Shown: positions 33,209 to 44,044 of the stretch, piece after piece | How the letters are laid out: every line of letters starts with the position of its first letter | Numbering within the stretch: the stretch's first letter is position 1 | From: Phylloscopus collybita | Taxonomy: Eukaryota > Chordata > Aves > Passeriformes > Phylloscopidae | Assembly: GCA_027886175.1 (NCBI GenBank) | Contig: JAJNNQ010000100.1 | Location: 2,705,501-2,769,500 of the forward strand | DNA: 64,000 bases | Reading direction: 5' to 3' | Made by a program: the position numbers and the translations under genes | Notes under the pieces: generated by a model | Database searches by the model: none | Seen by the model: the letters and a program-made list of their open reading frames with translations, nothing else | Told to the model about the DNA's origin: nothing

Positions 33209-35160
33209 CACAGCAGGAATGTGCCATCAGAGCCCCCACAAACGTGGAATCACGGCAGAATGTGGAATTGCAGCACTCACACACAGGGAATCACAGAAAA
33301 AATATGGAATTAGAGCATTCATACACATGGAATCACAGAAAAAATATGGAATTAGAGCATTCATACACATGGAATCACAGCAAAATATGGAATTACAGCA
33401 CTCACACACATGGAATCACAGAAAAAATATGGAATTAGAGCATTCATACACATGGAATCACAGCAAAATATGGAATTACAGCACTCACACAAATGGGATC
33501 ACAGCAAAATATGGAATTACAGCACTCACACACATGGAATCACAGCAAAATGTGGGAATTACAGCACTCACACACATGGAATCACAGCAAAATATGGAAT
33601 TAGAGCAGCAATGTGCAATCAGAGCACCCACAAATGTGAAATCATAGCAGAATATGGAATTACAGCATTTACACACATGGAATCACAGCAAAATATGGAA
33701 TTACAGCACTCACACACATGGAATCACAGAAATAATATGGAATTACAGCACTCACACACATGGAATCACAGAAAAAATATGGAATTACAGCATTCATACA
33801 CATGGAATCACAGCACAAGCATGGAATTAGAGCATTCATACAAATGGGATCACAGCAAAATATGGAATTGCAGCATTCACACAATTCACACACATGGAAT
33901 CACAGCACAAATATGGAATTGCAGCAGCAACGTGCAATCAGAGCACCCACAAATGTGAAATCATAGCAGAATATGGAATTACAGCATTTACACACATGGA
34001 ATCACAGCAAAATGTGGAATTGCAGCATTCACACATATGGCATCACAGCAAAATATGGAATTACAGCATTTACACACATGGAATCACAGTAAAATATGGA
34101 ATTGCAGCATTCACACAAATGGGATCACAGCAAAATGTGGAATTACAGCATTCACACACATGGAATCACAGCATAAATATGGAATTGCAGCATTCACACA
34201 CATGGAATCACAGAAAAATATGGAATTGCAGCATTCACACAAATGGGTCACAGTAAAATATGAAAATACAGCATTCACACACATGGAATCACAGCATAAA
34301 TATGGAATTGCAGCAGGAATGTGCAATCAGAGCACCCACAAATGTGGAACCACAGCACCAATACGGAATTGCAGCAGGAATGTGTGATAACATAACACAC
34401 ACCTGTGGAATCACAGGAAAAACATGGAATTAAAACATGGATGTGCAACCAGAGCACACTCACAAATGGAATCACTGCACAAACATGGAATTACCGCAGG
34501 AATGTGCAGTCAGAGCACCCCACATGTGAAATCACAGCATAAAAATGGAATTCCAGCACGCACACGAACGGAATCACAGCAAAACCATGGAATTACAGCG
34601 GGAGTATGTGATCACAGCACGCACACACACGTGTGGAGTCATGGCACACACACGGGATTACACAGGGATGTGTAGGCAGAGCACCCACAGTCATGGAATC
34701 ACAGGGGAAAAAATGGGATCATGGCACAAAAAAGGAATCATAGCACAAAAATGGGATCACAGTATTCACAAACGTGTAATCAGAGCAGAAATATGGAATT
34801 ACACAGGGATGTGCAATCAGAGCACCCACAAACATGGAATCACAGAGAAAAAAAAATTGAATCAGGGCACGAAAATGGAATCACAGCATTCCCAAACACG
34901 GAATCAGAGAAAAAAAAGGAACCATAGCACAGAAATGGGATCATAGCACAAAAAAGTGGAATCACAGTGTTCCCAAACATGGAATCACAGAGAAAAAAAA
35001 GGAACCATAGCACAGAAATGGGATCACAGCACAAAAAATGGGATGACAGCATTCCCAAACACGGAATCAAGGCACAAAAAATGGGATGACAGCAGGGATG
35101 TGCAATCAGAGCACCCCACAAACACCTGGAATCACCGCACACACACACGGAATTCCAGAG
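33209..35160 (+). repeat. 42-bp minisatellite with higher-order structure
   Basis: About 1.95 kb of repeats whose basic unit is near 42 bp and holds two related halves, GGAATCACAGCAAAAT and GGAATTACAGCACTCACACACA. A different module, GCA(A/G)(C/G)AATGTGCAATCAGAGCACCCACAAA, recurs near 33211, 33604, 33923 and 34312 and then at shorter intervals (about 34493, 34798, 35090), marking higher-order units of about 320-390 bp. The 3' third is more diverged. The stop-free frames on both strands follow from a period divisible by three. Confidence 0.92.
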
Positions 35161-35511
35161 GGACGCCTGGCCGTGCACACCCAGCACACCCAGCGCACAC
35201 TCGGGGTCACCTCCCTGTCCCCCGCAGGTGCCCCCCTGGCACCCCCTGTCCCCACCCTGGGCACCCCGCGGGGGCACCCACCCCCAGACACACCAGGCAC
35301 ATTTTTATTGCGGCTGTCAGGAACATGAAAAACCTTTCTGCCAGCACTCAGCACGGGCAATTTATGAGCCTGCTCTGTTCGAGTGAAGAAAAGAGAGGAG
35401 GGGGGGGGGGGGGAGCGTGGAGGATCGGAGCAGAAATGATGGGAGACAAAACGGCCCATAAATTGTTGGCCGTGATTTACACTGGAGTCCATTTGCAGTC
35501 TATTCTTTTAA

Positions 35512-35530
<19 letters not shown>
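35161..35530. promoter_or_regulatory. GC-rich then conserved-looking unique block
   Basis: 35161-35300 is C-rich. 35300-35510 has the texture of conserved non-coding DNA, with CCATAAATTG- and CCATTTGCAG-like words, interrupted by a G-run at 35400-35413. No exon was recognised. Regulatory status is an inference. Confidence 0.25.
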
Positions 35531-35543
<13 letters not shown>

Positions 35544-35604
35544 TGTTTTTGAGCCTCACACACACACACACATAGAGAGATGCCTGTCCCTCTCTCTCTC
35601 CTCC
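35531..35604. repeat. nested (GT)n/(CA)n and (GA)n/(CT)n block
   Basis: A (GT)8 run and a (CA)8-type run are separated by a short loop sequence and can pair. They are followed by AGAGAGA and a (TC)n run that can also pair. The array is thus two adjacent simple-repeat inverted pairs. Confidence 0.8.
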
Positions 35605-35928
35605 CGGGCTCCTGAGGCGGCCCAGCTGGAGGAAGGCAGCTCTCCGAGAGTTCAGTCGGTGCAGACAGAGCTAAAGTAAACAGCCGTGGTCATTCAGCAG
35701 GCAGTTAGCAGCCTCTGGACAGATGAGCGGGGGCTCCGCAGGACCACACACGCAAAGCCCCGCGGACCACACAGCGACCGCGGCTCCCTCCGCACGCAAC
35801 TCCTGCCTGCCCCGGGGACGCTCCCCTCCTTTCCTGGGGGGCTCCGCTGCCCCCCTCCAGCCCTCGGGAAGAGTTTCCTGCCCTGCCCTGCCCTGCCCTG
35901 CGGGGTTGATTCATTCACTCCGTGCCCC

Positions 35929-35984
35929 GGGGATGCGGGGATGCGGGGATGCGGGGATGCGGGGATGCGGGGATGCGGGGATGC
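35929..35984 (+). repeat. (GGGGATGC)7 tandem repeat
   Basis: Seven exact copies of an 8-bp unit. Just upstream, at about 35878-35900, is a (CCCTG)-type pentamer run. The plus strand is quadruplex-capable. Confidence 0.9.
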
Positions 35985-36419
35985 GCGTTTTCCTCGGCGG
36001 GAGAGACGGGAGTGCGCTCCTGGAAAAGCGCCGCCGCTGCTTCCACAGCTCGTAAAGCCATCGGCTGAGCCTCTCCTCTCTCTCCTCTCTGCCCTCAGAC
36101 CCGGCCTGGCAGGGTCCTGCCTGGCGCTGTCACCTCCGTGGTTTCCCCCCATCGAGGTCACAAAGAGGAGTCAACAGCAAAAAAAAAAAAACCCCAAAAA
36201 AAACAAAACCAAAAAAAACCAACCCAGGTTTGGACCAGAAAGGCTCTGTTTGTTGGGAGCCATGCTCTGGGCCGAGGATGAAAACCCTCTTGGCTTTTCC
36301 TGAAGCTTCACCTCGGCTGGGGAACCCCTCCCCTGGGCTGGGCTGTGTGTGTGGCTAATTCACCTGGAAATTACAGGTGACCAGCATGGCATCAGGCACA
36401 GCATCCCTCCTCCTTGAGT

Positions 36420-36720
36420 AGATGCCAGGGGGAAAGGAGAGCATCCCTGAACTCCAGGATTAAGTCAGAAGAATCCCTGAACTCCAGAATGAAGGGAGAA
36501 ATATCCTTGAACCCCAGAATGGAGATCATCTCTGAACTCTGGGATGAAGGGAGAAATATCCCTGAACCTCAAAATGAAGGGAGAGTATCCCTGACTCCAG
36601 AAAGAAGGGAGAAATATCCCTAAACCCCAGGATAAAGGGAGAGCATCCCTGACCCCAGGATGAAGGGAGAAATATCCCTGAACCCTGGGATGAAGGAAGA
36701 AGCATCCTTAAACCCCAGTG
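36420..36720 (+). repeat. 30-bp minisatellite, block A
   Basis: About ten units close to ATGAAGGGAGAAATATCCCTGAACCCCAGG, alternating AAATAT and GAGCAT variants in the middle. The same family reappears at 37275-37830. Open frames through it are artefacts of the 30-bp period. Confidence 0.88.
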
Positions 36721-37274
36721 GCCCCTGGGCCTCCTGCTCCTCCAGTCCCTGCAGTTTTTGCCATCATCCCCCAAACCCCTTCCCTCCATCCCTGCCTGTT
36801 TTCACCCCCCCAGCACCCCCCCAGTTCCTGCCCTTCCCTGGGATTTGTGGCTCATGGGCAGCTCCATGGTTTGTGCTGGTCCTGCTGGGATGGGCCGATC
36901 TGGAGCCGTGGAAGGGTCAAACACCCCAAAGCCCCAAAGGCTCTTGACCCCCACCCTGACCCAGCATCCCTCCTGGACATGCCACGGGGTCAGGCAGCTG
37001 CTCCAGCAGTGCTGCTCCCAACTGGCTGAGCAGAGGGGTGAGCAGGGATTTCCTGGAAGTGGCTGAGGTAGAAGGGAGCTGGAGGTCAGAGGAAGAGGCT
37101 GCTGCCATCACTCCCAGCTCGCTGCTTCCAGCTCCCAGTGGGGCAGCAGCTCTCAGCTGGCACATGGCCCCTTCTCCAGCCCTGCCCAGGGGGGTGAGGA
37201 TTGCTGCTCTCCTCTTCTGCCACCTCCTCCCAACACCCCCAAAGCACTGAGCTCATTCTCCTTTTCCTCACCCC
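36721..37274. other. unique insert between two blocks of one minisatellite
   Basis: About 550 bases of GC-moderate unique DNA that separate blocks A and B of the 30-bp minisatellite. I recognise no transposon ends, target duplications or gene in it. Confidence 0.35.
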
Positions 37275-37830
37275 AAACACAGGAGGAAGGAGAGCAGCCC
37301 TGAACTCCAGGATGAAGGGAAAGCATCCCTGAACCCCAGAATGAAGGTAAAGCACCCCTGAACTTCAATGACGAAGGGAGAAATATCCCTGAACCCCAGG
37401 GATGAAGGGAGAGCATCCCTGAACCCCAGAATGAAGCGAGAAATACTCCTGAACCCCAGAATGAAGGGAAAGCATCCTTGAACTCCCAGGATGAAGGGAG
37501 AAATATTCCTGAACCCCAGGATGAAAGGAGAGCATCCTTGAACCCCAGAACAAAGGGAGAGCATCCCTAAACTCCAGGATTAAGTGAGAAGCATCCCTGA
37601 ACCCCAAAATGAGGGGAGGAACATCCCTGAACTCCCATGACAAAGGGAGAAACATCCCTGAAGCCCAGAATGGAGAGCATCCTTGAACCCCAGAATGAAG
37701 GGAGAAGCATCTCTGACTCCAGAACAAAGGGAGAGCATCCCTGAGCTCCAGGATTAAGTGAGAAGCATCCCTGAACCCCAGAACGAAGAGCATCCCTGAA
37801 CCCCAGAACGAAGGGAGAGCATCCTGCCTT
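37275..37830 (+). repeat. 30-bp minisatellite, block B
   Basis: About eighteen units of the same family as block A, with more variants (GCATCC, AACATCC) and several shortened units. On the minus strand it reads as a long ten-residue repeating frame (37365-37988), which is an artefact. Confidence 0.88.
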
Positions 37831-38029
37831 CCCACCCTCCCCTGAAGAAAGCACTTGGGGGTTCCCCCAGCACCCCAGCAGAGCTCCGAGGGGAACTTCC
37901 CTGTGCCTCCCTCCCCTCCTGCAGCAGCAGCCGGGCCAGAGATTCCAAACCAGATCAGCGTTGGCTGGAGTGAACACTGAGAAGTCACATTTGCCTGTCA
38001 GTATCATGTTAAAGCACAACACAGCCTCT

Positions 38030-38400
38030 CATTTTTCCCACTCCTCTGGCTCCGAGGGCGTTTCGGTCCCCGCTGAGAAACACGAAGGTCGCGGCCTCCA
38101 GGTTTCCAGCTCTGCCCTTACACACCGCGGGGAGATCTGACAACAGCCTCCTTATTTATGGACCCAGCCAGGGGCTGCCTAATGAAACCCAGAGACTGCC
38201 ATTGACACACGCTGGGGGGCTCGGGGCTGGAGAGAAGGAGCAACCTGGAGGCTCCTTCGCCACGAACACAGTGGCCATTCATGGAGGGTCAGTGCTCGGG
38301 GTGGACCCTCCGTGCCGGCTCTGACAGCGCTTAATTCACGCCGGGCTCGCACTCCGCCCCGGGAGCTGCTGACGGGGCAGCCCCTGCCAGCAGGGCTCAG
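38030..38400. promoter_or_regulatory. GC-rich, CpG-bearing candidate conserved block
   Basis: Unique sequence with frequent CpG, a CTTATTTATGGAC segment and a CTTAATTCACG homeodomain-like word. It looks unlike the repeats on both sides. No exon signature was seen. The call is an inference from texture and CpG density. Confidence 0.28.
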
Positions 38401-38402
<2 letters not shown>

Positions 38403-38459
<57 letters not shown>

Positions 38460-38580
38460 TTTTTGGTTTTTTGGGTTTTTTTTTTTGGTTTTTGGGTTTT
38501 TTTGGGTTTTTTTGGGTTTTTTTTTCTGGGTTTTTTTGGGGTTTTTTTTGGTTTTTTCCTGGGTGTTTTGGGGGAGGATG
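38403..38580 (-). repeat. poly(T)51 followed by (GGTTTTTT)-type tract
   Basis: A run of 51 T is followed by T-runs separated by GG or GGG. Long pure T-runs are a common place for assembly error. Confidence 0.85.
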
Positions 38581-38806
38581 AGTGACAAGGAGAGACCTGG
38601 AAATCATGGGGGGGGGGAAAGTGGGTTTGGGAATGTGGTCGCAGGGGGCCGGGGTTGGCAGGGGAAGCAATCTTGAGAAATTTTAAGGTTTTTCGGGATG
38701 ATTCAGCAGAGGAAAAAGAGATGCAATCAGCGATTTTTTTTTTTTTCCACCCAGAAGGACATCAGAGTTTCTCAGCGCAGAGCTGATCCTTCTTACACCA
38801 CCACTG

Positions 38807-38912
38807 GTTTTTTTTTGGGTTTTTTTTTGTGGTTTTTTTTTTTTTTTTGGTTTGTTTGTTTGTTTGTTTGTTTTTTTTGTTGTTTTTTTTTTTTTGTTTG
38901 TTTTTTTTTTTG
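38807..38912 (-). repeat. T-rich / (GTTT)n tract
   Basis: T-runs with G interruptions and a (TTTG)5-type section near 38850-38870. Confidence 0.8.
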
Positions 38913-38929
38913 AGCTTTGTTTCGGTACT

Positions 38930-39750
38930 TTTGCCCTCCAGATCCCTTTGCAGCTGCTGGAAAAGCCTCCTCCTTCGGGGTGCCCTGCAGGGGTCTCATC
39001 CCCGGTGACCTGACCCTTCGCTCTGCCCAGAGCCGCCTGGCTCTATCCCGGCTTCAGGAGGAAAGAGAAGCTTTTCTTGGCAAGGAAATGCCTCCTAAGC
39101 AGCCTCCTCACAAACCAGGAAAGTTGCACGTTGGAGCCCGGCGTTTAAAAGGGCTGAAAAATGATCGCAGCTTCCTTTGGTGGCTGCAGTGGGAGCCCCG
39201 AGGAGGTGACCTTTGAGGAGATTCTGTTTACTGCAGCCCCGGGCTGGGAGCCTTGCGTGAGCCGGCCAGAGCTCTGTGTTCCCTGCCTTGCCTCTGACCC
39301 CTCCCCGGGCCGCTCCGAGCTCGGGAAACAATGGAGAGGAGACCTCGCAACTGCTGGGGAGGGGAAAAATAAATCACTCCCAGCCCTGCCCCGGGGGGAT
39401 CCCAGCAGATGAGAATCCCACATGGCTGCACATCCTCTGCCCCGGCGTCAGGTGCGAGGCCAGAGCTGAGCTTTGGGTGATGCCACCTTTGATTTTCAGA
39501 GAGAAAGCTGCCCCAAGCTTTGTTTTTACTCCAAAAGCCAGGGTTTGTTCCCAAAGTAGCGATGGCAGGAGTCCTCCCTGCTCGGGGTTGGAGCCGCTGT
39601 GGATTTAGGAGCTTGTTGGGTCACCCTCATTCTGTTAAATACCTGGAAAAGCATCTTTCAGGGCCATCACCAGCACCCAGCCCACTGTCTTCCACATTTC
39701 CAGCTCCATCCAGGAGCCTGGCACCAAAAAATCTCCCACCTCCTCCCCTT
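38930..39750. other. unique sequence, partly conserved-looking, no gene seen
   Basis: GC-moderate unique DNA. 39080-39250 has a dense, conserved-looking texture with a GAGGTGACCTTTGAG segment near 39203 (a nuclear-receptor half-site type word). No gene was recognised. Confidence 0.25.
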
Positions 39751-39759
39751 TTCTAGGAG

Positions 39760-40205
39760 CTTGTGGCTTTTTTGGGGTCTCCAACATCTGGATCCAGGAG
39801 GTTTGTGTCCTTTTGGGGATCTTCAATCCTCTTTCCCAGGAATTTCTTGTCTCTTTTTCCAAGTTTTTTTCTGTCTCTTGAGGTGACAATGAGGAATCCT
39901 GGCAGATCTCCAATCCCTTTTTCCAGATTTTTATGTCCCCCAATCCCTTTTCCCAGGAGTTTCGTATCTCTTGGGGAATCCTGAAGGTCCCCAATCCCTT
40001 TCCCCAGGATTTTTTGTGTCCTTCAGTGTGTCCCCAATTCCCCTTTTCCAGGAATCTTTTGTCCCCTAATCCCTTTTCCCAGGAATTCCATGTCCCTTGC
40101 AAGCTTCCACATCCCTTTTCATGTCCCCCAATTCCTGTCATCGGGAATTTTTTCTCCTTTGGGGTGTCCCCAACCCCTTTTCCCAGGTTTTTTTGGTCTT
40201 TTCCA
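39760..40205 (+). repeat. degenerate minisatellite, units of about 30-50 bp
   Basis: The phrase CCCAATCCCTTTTCCCAGGA(A/G)TTT recurs about nine times with variable linkers containing TGTCC and TTGGGG. Copies are diverged, so the array is old or homogenises poorly. A 195-codon minus-strand frame here is repeat-derived. Confidence 0.75.
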
Positions 40206-40271
40206 GGTTTAAAAAGGAGCATTTCAACTGCTTATCACACAACACCCAGGTGCCCTTTCCTCCTCCCTCCC

Positions 40272-40562
40272 TGTAGTCTCTGCCTGTCATGTTTGGGTTT
40301 TTCTCAAGTTCTTTCCCAGGGATCTAAACTGGTGGACAAGGTCACACTTTTAAAACTCTCTTGTTTTTCACATTTCTCTCCCAAGGAGAGACTTTGCTTG
40401 TTGACCCTTGGTGTGACCAATGGTTCAAAGGATCCCACCTCTTAGGTGGGCACATTGTAAAAAGGTATAAAAATAGGTTCTGAGAATAAACCAGCCCCTT
40501 TTTTAGAGCATCAGCCTCCTAAATCACGAGTCCGTGTCTTTCTTTCGTGTCCAACAGCGACA
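40272..40562 (+). mobile_element. solo LTR of a class II (ERVK-like) endogenous retrovirus
   Basis: A 291-bp element starts TGTAGTCTC and ends AACAGCGACA. The six bases before it (CCTCCC) and after it (TCTCCC) differ at one position, as expected of an aged 6-bp target duplication, the size used by class II elements. A TATAAAAAT box lies at about 40466-40474 and an AATAAA signal at 40485-40490, close together as in short avian class II LTRs. No internal region is present. Class assignment rests on recall; the 6-bp duplication and signal order support it. Confidence 0.75.
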
Positions 40563-41183
40563 TCTCCCCTAGGCTTTCCTCCCACCAAAAATGTCCTAAT
40601 TCTCAAAGGTATAACCCCCAAAATATTAATCAAATCTGGCTGAAAGGCCTGTGTGAAGGATGTCATCCCTGATTATCCCAGTGCCAAATGACTCCCCCTG
40701 AGCTGCACTGGAGGCTGGAGCAGAGGATGAGCTGCTGGGCGTTTGCACTGCTCGGGATCTATTTTGTCACTCACGAGGAAACCCCCAGAGCTGCTCTTCC
40801 TGCTGGAAACTGAATCCAGCCCCTGCTGGAACAATGCTGAGAGGGCTCCCGCTGCAAACAGCACTTTCTAATAAAGGGGAGGTGGAAATTCAGATCCGCT
40901 GCTGCTGCTTTTTTTGGGTGCTGGCTGGCTGGAGGCATCCCTTGTTCCCATCCCACTTGGGTGACAATTATAGACCCGGCCCTTCAGGCTGAGAAACGGC
41001 CAAAGCTGCTGCAAGCTCCTTTTCCTTTTCCCAGTTTCCTTGTTTTATGGAGCCCAGGGCTGTCCCCTGTGTGTCCCAGGCTCTGTGTGTGGTTGAGGCT
41101 GGGGACAGGCAGTCTGCTTCGACTTCCTGCATTGCCTTGCAATGGAAATTTGGGTTGGTTTCCTGAATTTCGCAGGAAAAAAA
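40563..41183. other. unique sequence, no gene seen
   Basis: Ordinary unique DNA after the solo LTR. No exon, RNA gene or transposon was recognised. Confidence 0.3.
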
Positions 41184-41633
41184 TAGGTATTAAATATATA
41201 TATAAAATATAAATAATAAAAATATTCTATATATTTATATACATTATATATAATTGTATATAATTATATATATTATATAATACATTATATATATAATTAT
41301 ATCTATTATATAATTATATATTCATATATTATTTATATATGCAAAATATAAATATAAATATATAAAAATAAATATAGGTATATAACTATAACTATAACTA
41401 TACCTATAACTATAACTATAACTATAGCTAAATATAGATATATATTTATATATAAATATATAAATATATAAATATACAAATATATAAATATAAAAAATAT
41501 AGAAATATACATATATAAAAATATACATATATAAAAATACACACATATAAAATATATATATTTATATATATACACATATATAAATATATACATATATAAT
41601 ATATAAATATAAATATAATAAATTAATTAATTT
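41184..41633. repeat. AT-rich (TATA)-type tract with a (CTATAA)n block
   Basis: About 450 bases of nearly pure A and T with ATATATAA words. A hexamer block of CTATAA units lies at about 41383-41428. Frames encoding Tyr/Ile-rich peptides are artefacts. Confidence 0.88.
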
Positions 41634-41639
41634 TAATTT

Positions 41640-42850
41640 TTCAAGCTCCAGAGTCCTATCCCAGCCCAGCCACCTGCAGCAGCACACGAACACATCTTCT
41701 CCCCTGACTCCTGTTCGATGCTCAGCAAAAAAGAGGAGCCCAACCCCTCCCTGCCCATCCCTCCTCCCCTGAGGCAAATCCCTGGGGATTCCCAAGAGCC
41801 TGGGATGGGATGCAGCGAATCCCTTGGGATTCCAAGTGGATCTTGGCTGCTGCCACCCCGGGACAAGACGGGGTGAGCTTCACTCTCCCATTCTGTGCCT
41901 TCTCCAGCTGCTGCCACCCCCGTGCTCCAAGGCAGGTGTAGGATTTAGGATGCTCTGAGGATGAATTGGGATGGTACCTGCTGAGCAGCATTCCCCACTG
42001 GCCAAAATCCAAACTGCCTCTGGAATAAAGATGTGGCTCCTCCAGGGAGAGCTGCTTTCAGCCCCCTGTGGATGAGGGTGGCCAGGAAGGAGGAATATTT
42101 TCATTTTTGCTGCCTCTCCCCCTCGGGTAGAGAATAGCCATTGTAGGAGTTTGCAGAGAGGTTTGTTCCCAGGAATTTGTGAGAGCCCTGCGCAGGCTGG
42201 ACCTCCAAAAATTCCCCCTCTTGCCTCAAACGACCCTCTCAAAACTGAATTTTTCAGGATCTTTTTATAAACATATTATAACTATTTTTCTTACATTTTT
42301 TTTGGGGGGGGAAACTTTTCACCTAAACCTGGAAACCCCGTGGCACAACTGATGTCAGATGGCACAGCCAGGGGAGCCACCTCCTCCCTCCCATCCCCTC
42401 ATCCCTGCCGTGCAAACCAAAACAAGAGGAAAAAGCTTTTAGCCCCAAGTCTTTGCTAATAAGTTGGTGTATCCATGACATGGAATTGTGCTCGGTGTCT
42501 TCCAGCTGAGCCTGGACACCCAGCAAGGGCTGGGATAGGTTTCCTTGCAATTACAGCACCAGATTGGGTTTGCAGTTGATTTGGGAGGGGATAACCTCGG
42601 TTTTCTTCATTTCCTGTCCGCTGGAAATCCAGAGCTGAGAGCAGAATGTGGGCTGGGATCCCTCTCCAAACCCAGGTATTCCAAACGCATCTGATGCACC
42701 TCCAGGGCCCAGAGTGGGGTTTTTTTGGGAAAAGGTGGAAGCTGAGGTTCTTTATTTTAGGCTGCAAGCACAGAATTAACTCTTTCCCTGCTTCGCTACA
42801 CATCAAGAATCATCTGCTTGTGCTGCTGGAAGATTTGGTCTGGTGGAAAA
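41640..42850. other. unique sequence, no gene seen
   Basis: Unique DNA; a run of G lies at about 42303-42310. No gene, RNA or transposon was recognised. Confidence 0.3.
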
Positions 42851-42851
42851 A

Positions 42852-42940
42852 CATCCCTGCCCCCAGCAGGGGAGATGCTCTTCAAGGTCCCTTCCAACCC
42901 AAACCATTCCAACATTTTGGAATGGTTTGGGTTGGAAGGG
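42852..42940 (+). mobile_element. CR1 3' end joined head-to-head to its own inverse
   Basis: 42852-42912 reads as the plus-strand 3' end of a CR1 (GCCCCCAGCAGGGGAGATG block, then AAGGTCCCTTCCAACCCAAACCATTCC). At 42917-42940 the last 24 bases return as an exact reverse complement after a four-base spacer (42913-42916). The right arm could be the start of a second, opposite CR1 that was cut short, or a fold-back product. Confidence 0.75.
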
Positions 42941-43052
42941 TTTTTTTGGTACCTGCTGAATAGGTTTTTTTATCATTTAAATGGTTTTTTATCATTCCAA
43001 GACCCTGATGTTTGGTGAGCAGGGCGTAAAATTAAATTAAAACTAAAGCTTT

Positions 43053-43113
43053 TTTTTTTTTTTTTTTGCAGAATAGCTCAAGGAACTGTGACCAAAAAAA
43101 AAAAAAAAAAAAA
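43053..43113. repeat. poly(T) then poly(A) runs
   Basis: A T-run at about 43052-43068 and an A-run at about 43094-43113 flank 25 unique bases; the two runs can pair as a weak hairpin. Confidence 0.6.
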
Positions 43114-43119
43114 AATCCC

Positions 43120-43735
43120 CTGTAATTATTGCACTTCAACTTTCATGCCACGATTGCCGAAAGCGATAACAACAACCTGAAAAATAACTGGTATGGCCTC
43201 GAGGTACCTGGTGATAAGAGCGTGATAAGAGTGATTTGTGTTTATTTTGGGCAAACGGCAGCACCTCTGGAGCCCTCCCAGCACGGAGAGGGCCGCACCA
43301 AAATAAAGTTTGAATTCTCTGCCCCGCTGGAGGAAGCCCTGGGGCTCCTCCTGAGCTCGGGATCCGATCGCTCCGGGCGGCCGGGATTGAAATCCCGGGA
43401 GACTCGGGGCTGCCTGCTCTAATAAATGAGGCATCCTTTGGAAAGCGGGGGAATCTGGACGGGGCTCGCCTTGGCTCGGCCCCGGCTCCTCGCATTCCAG
43501 GCGCGCACACGGGAAGATTTACGCATTCCAGCGGGAGAATAACCTCCTGCATATTTATTAACTCGGGAGATAGCTTGGGCTTCCTTCCCCTCCACGCCCT
43601 CAGCCGCCCGAATTGCTGCGAGGCTGAGCCCGGCCAAGCTCCCCGCCCCAAAAAATTCACTTTTTAATGCGCTTCTCCTTCGCCCAGGTAAACGTTGCTT
43701 TGGTGATTCTTCAAATTTATTCGCTCCCAGCCTCC
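43120..43735. promoter_or_regulatory. CpG-bearing candidate conserved block
   Basis: Unique sequence with several CpG-containing words, GATAA words near 43160, 43212 and 43222, and a TTATTAACTCGGGAGATAGC segment near 43556. The composition contrasts with the AT arrays beside it. No coding frame is recognisable. Regulatory function is inferred. Confidence 0.28.
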
Positions 43736-43832
43736 CGGATTTGGATTTGGGATTTTTTTTTTTTTTTCTCCTAATGGCATCTTTGTCACAGGGATTTGCA
43801 CCTCTGCTTCTTTAAAAAGAATAAATCTTAAT

Positions 43833-44044
43833 GGTAATAATAATAATAGTAATAGTAATAGTAATAGTAATAGTAATAGTAATAGTAATAGTAATAGTAT
43901 ACAGTATATAGTAATAGTAATAGTAATAGTATATAGTAATAGTATATAGTAATAGTAATAGTAATAGTATATAGTAATAGTAATAGTATATAGTTATAGT
44001 AATAGTAATAATAATAATAATAACAATAATGATGATGATGATGA
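43833..44044 (+). repeat. (TAATAG)n hexamer with TATAG variants
   Basis: TAATAG units alternate with TATATAG insertions. The block is flanked by (AAT)n at the left and (ATG)n at 44028-44043, so three related motifs lie in series. Confidence 0.9.

Noticed and set aside
33219..34946. His/Gln/Glu-rich repeating frames that look like a repeat protein
   Set aside because: The 42-bp unit is a multiple of three and has no stop in several frames on both strands. Frames break wherever a unit has an indel, so there is no selection to keep a frame.
33209..35160. possible CRISPR array
   Set aside because: Repeats are contiguous without unique spacers of even size, unit copies diverge, and the DNA is vertebrate.
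37064..37078. let-7-like TGAGGTAGAAGG
   Set aside because: The match stops after the seed and no paired arm is present.
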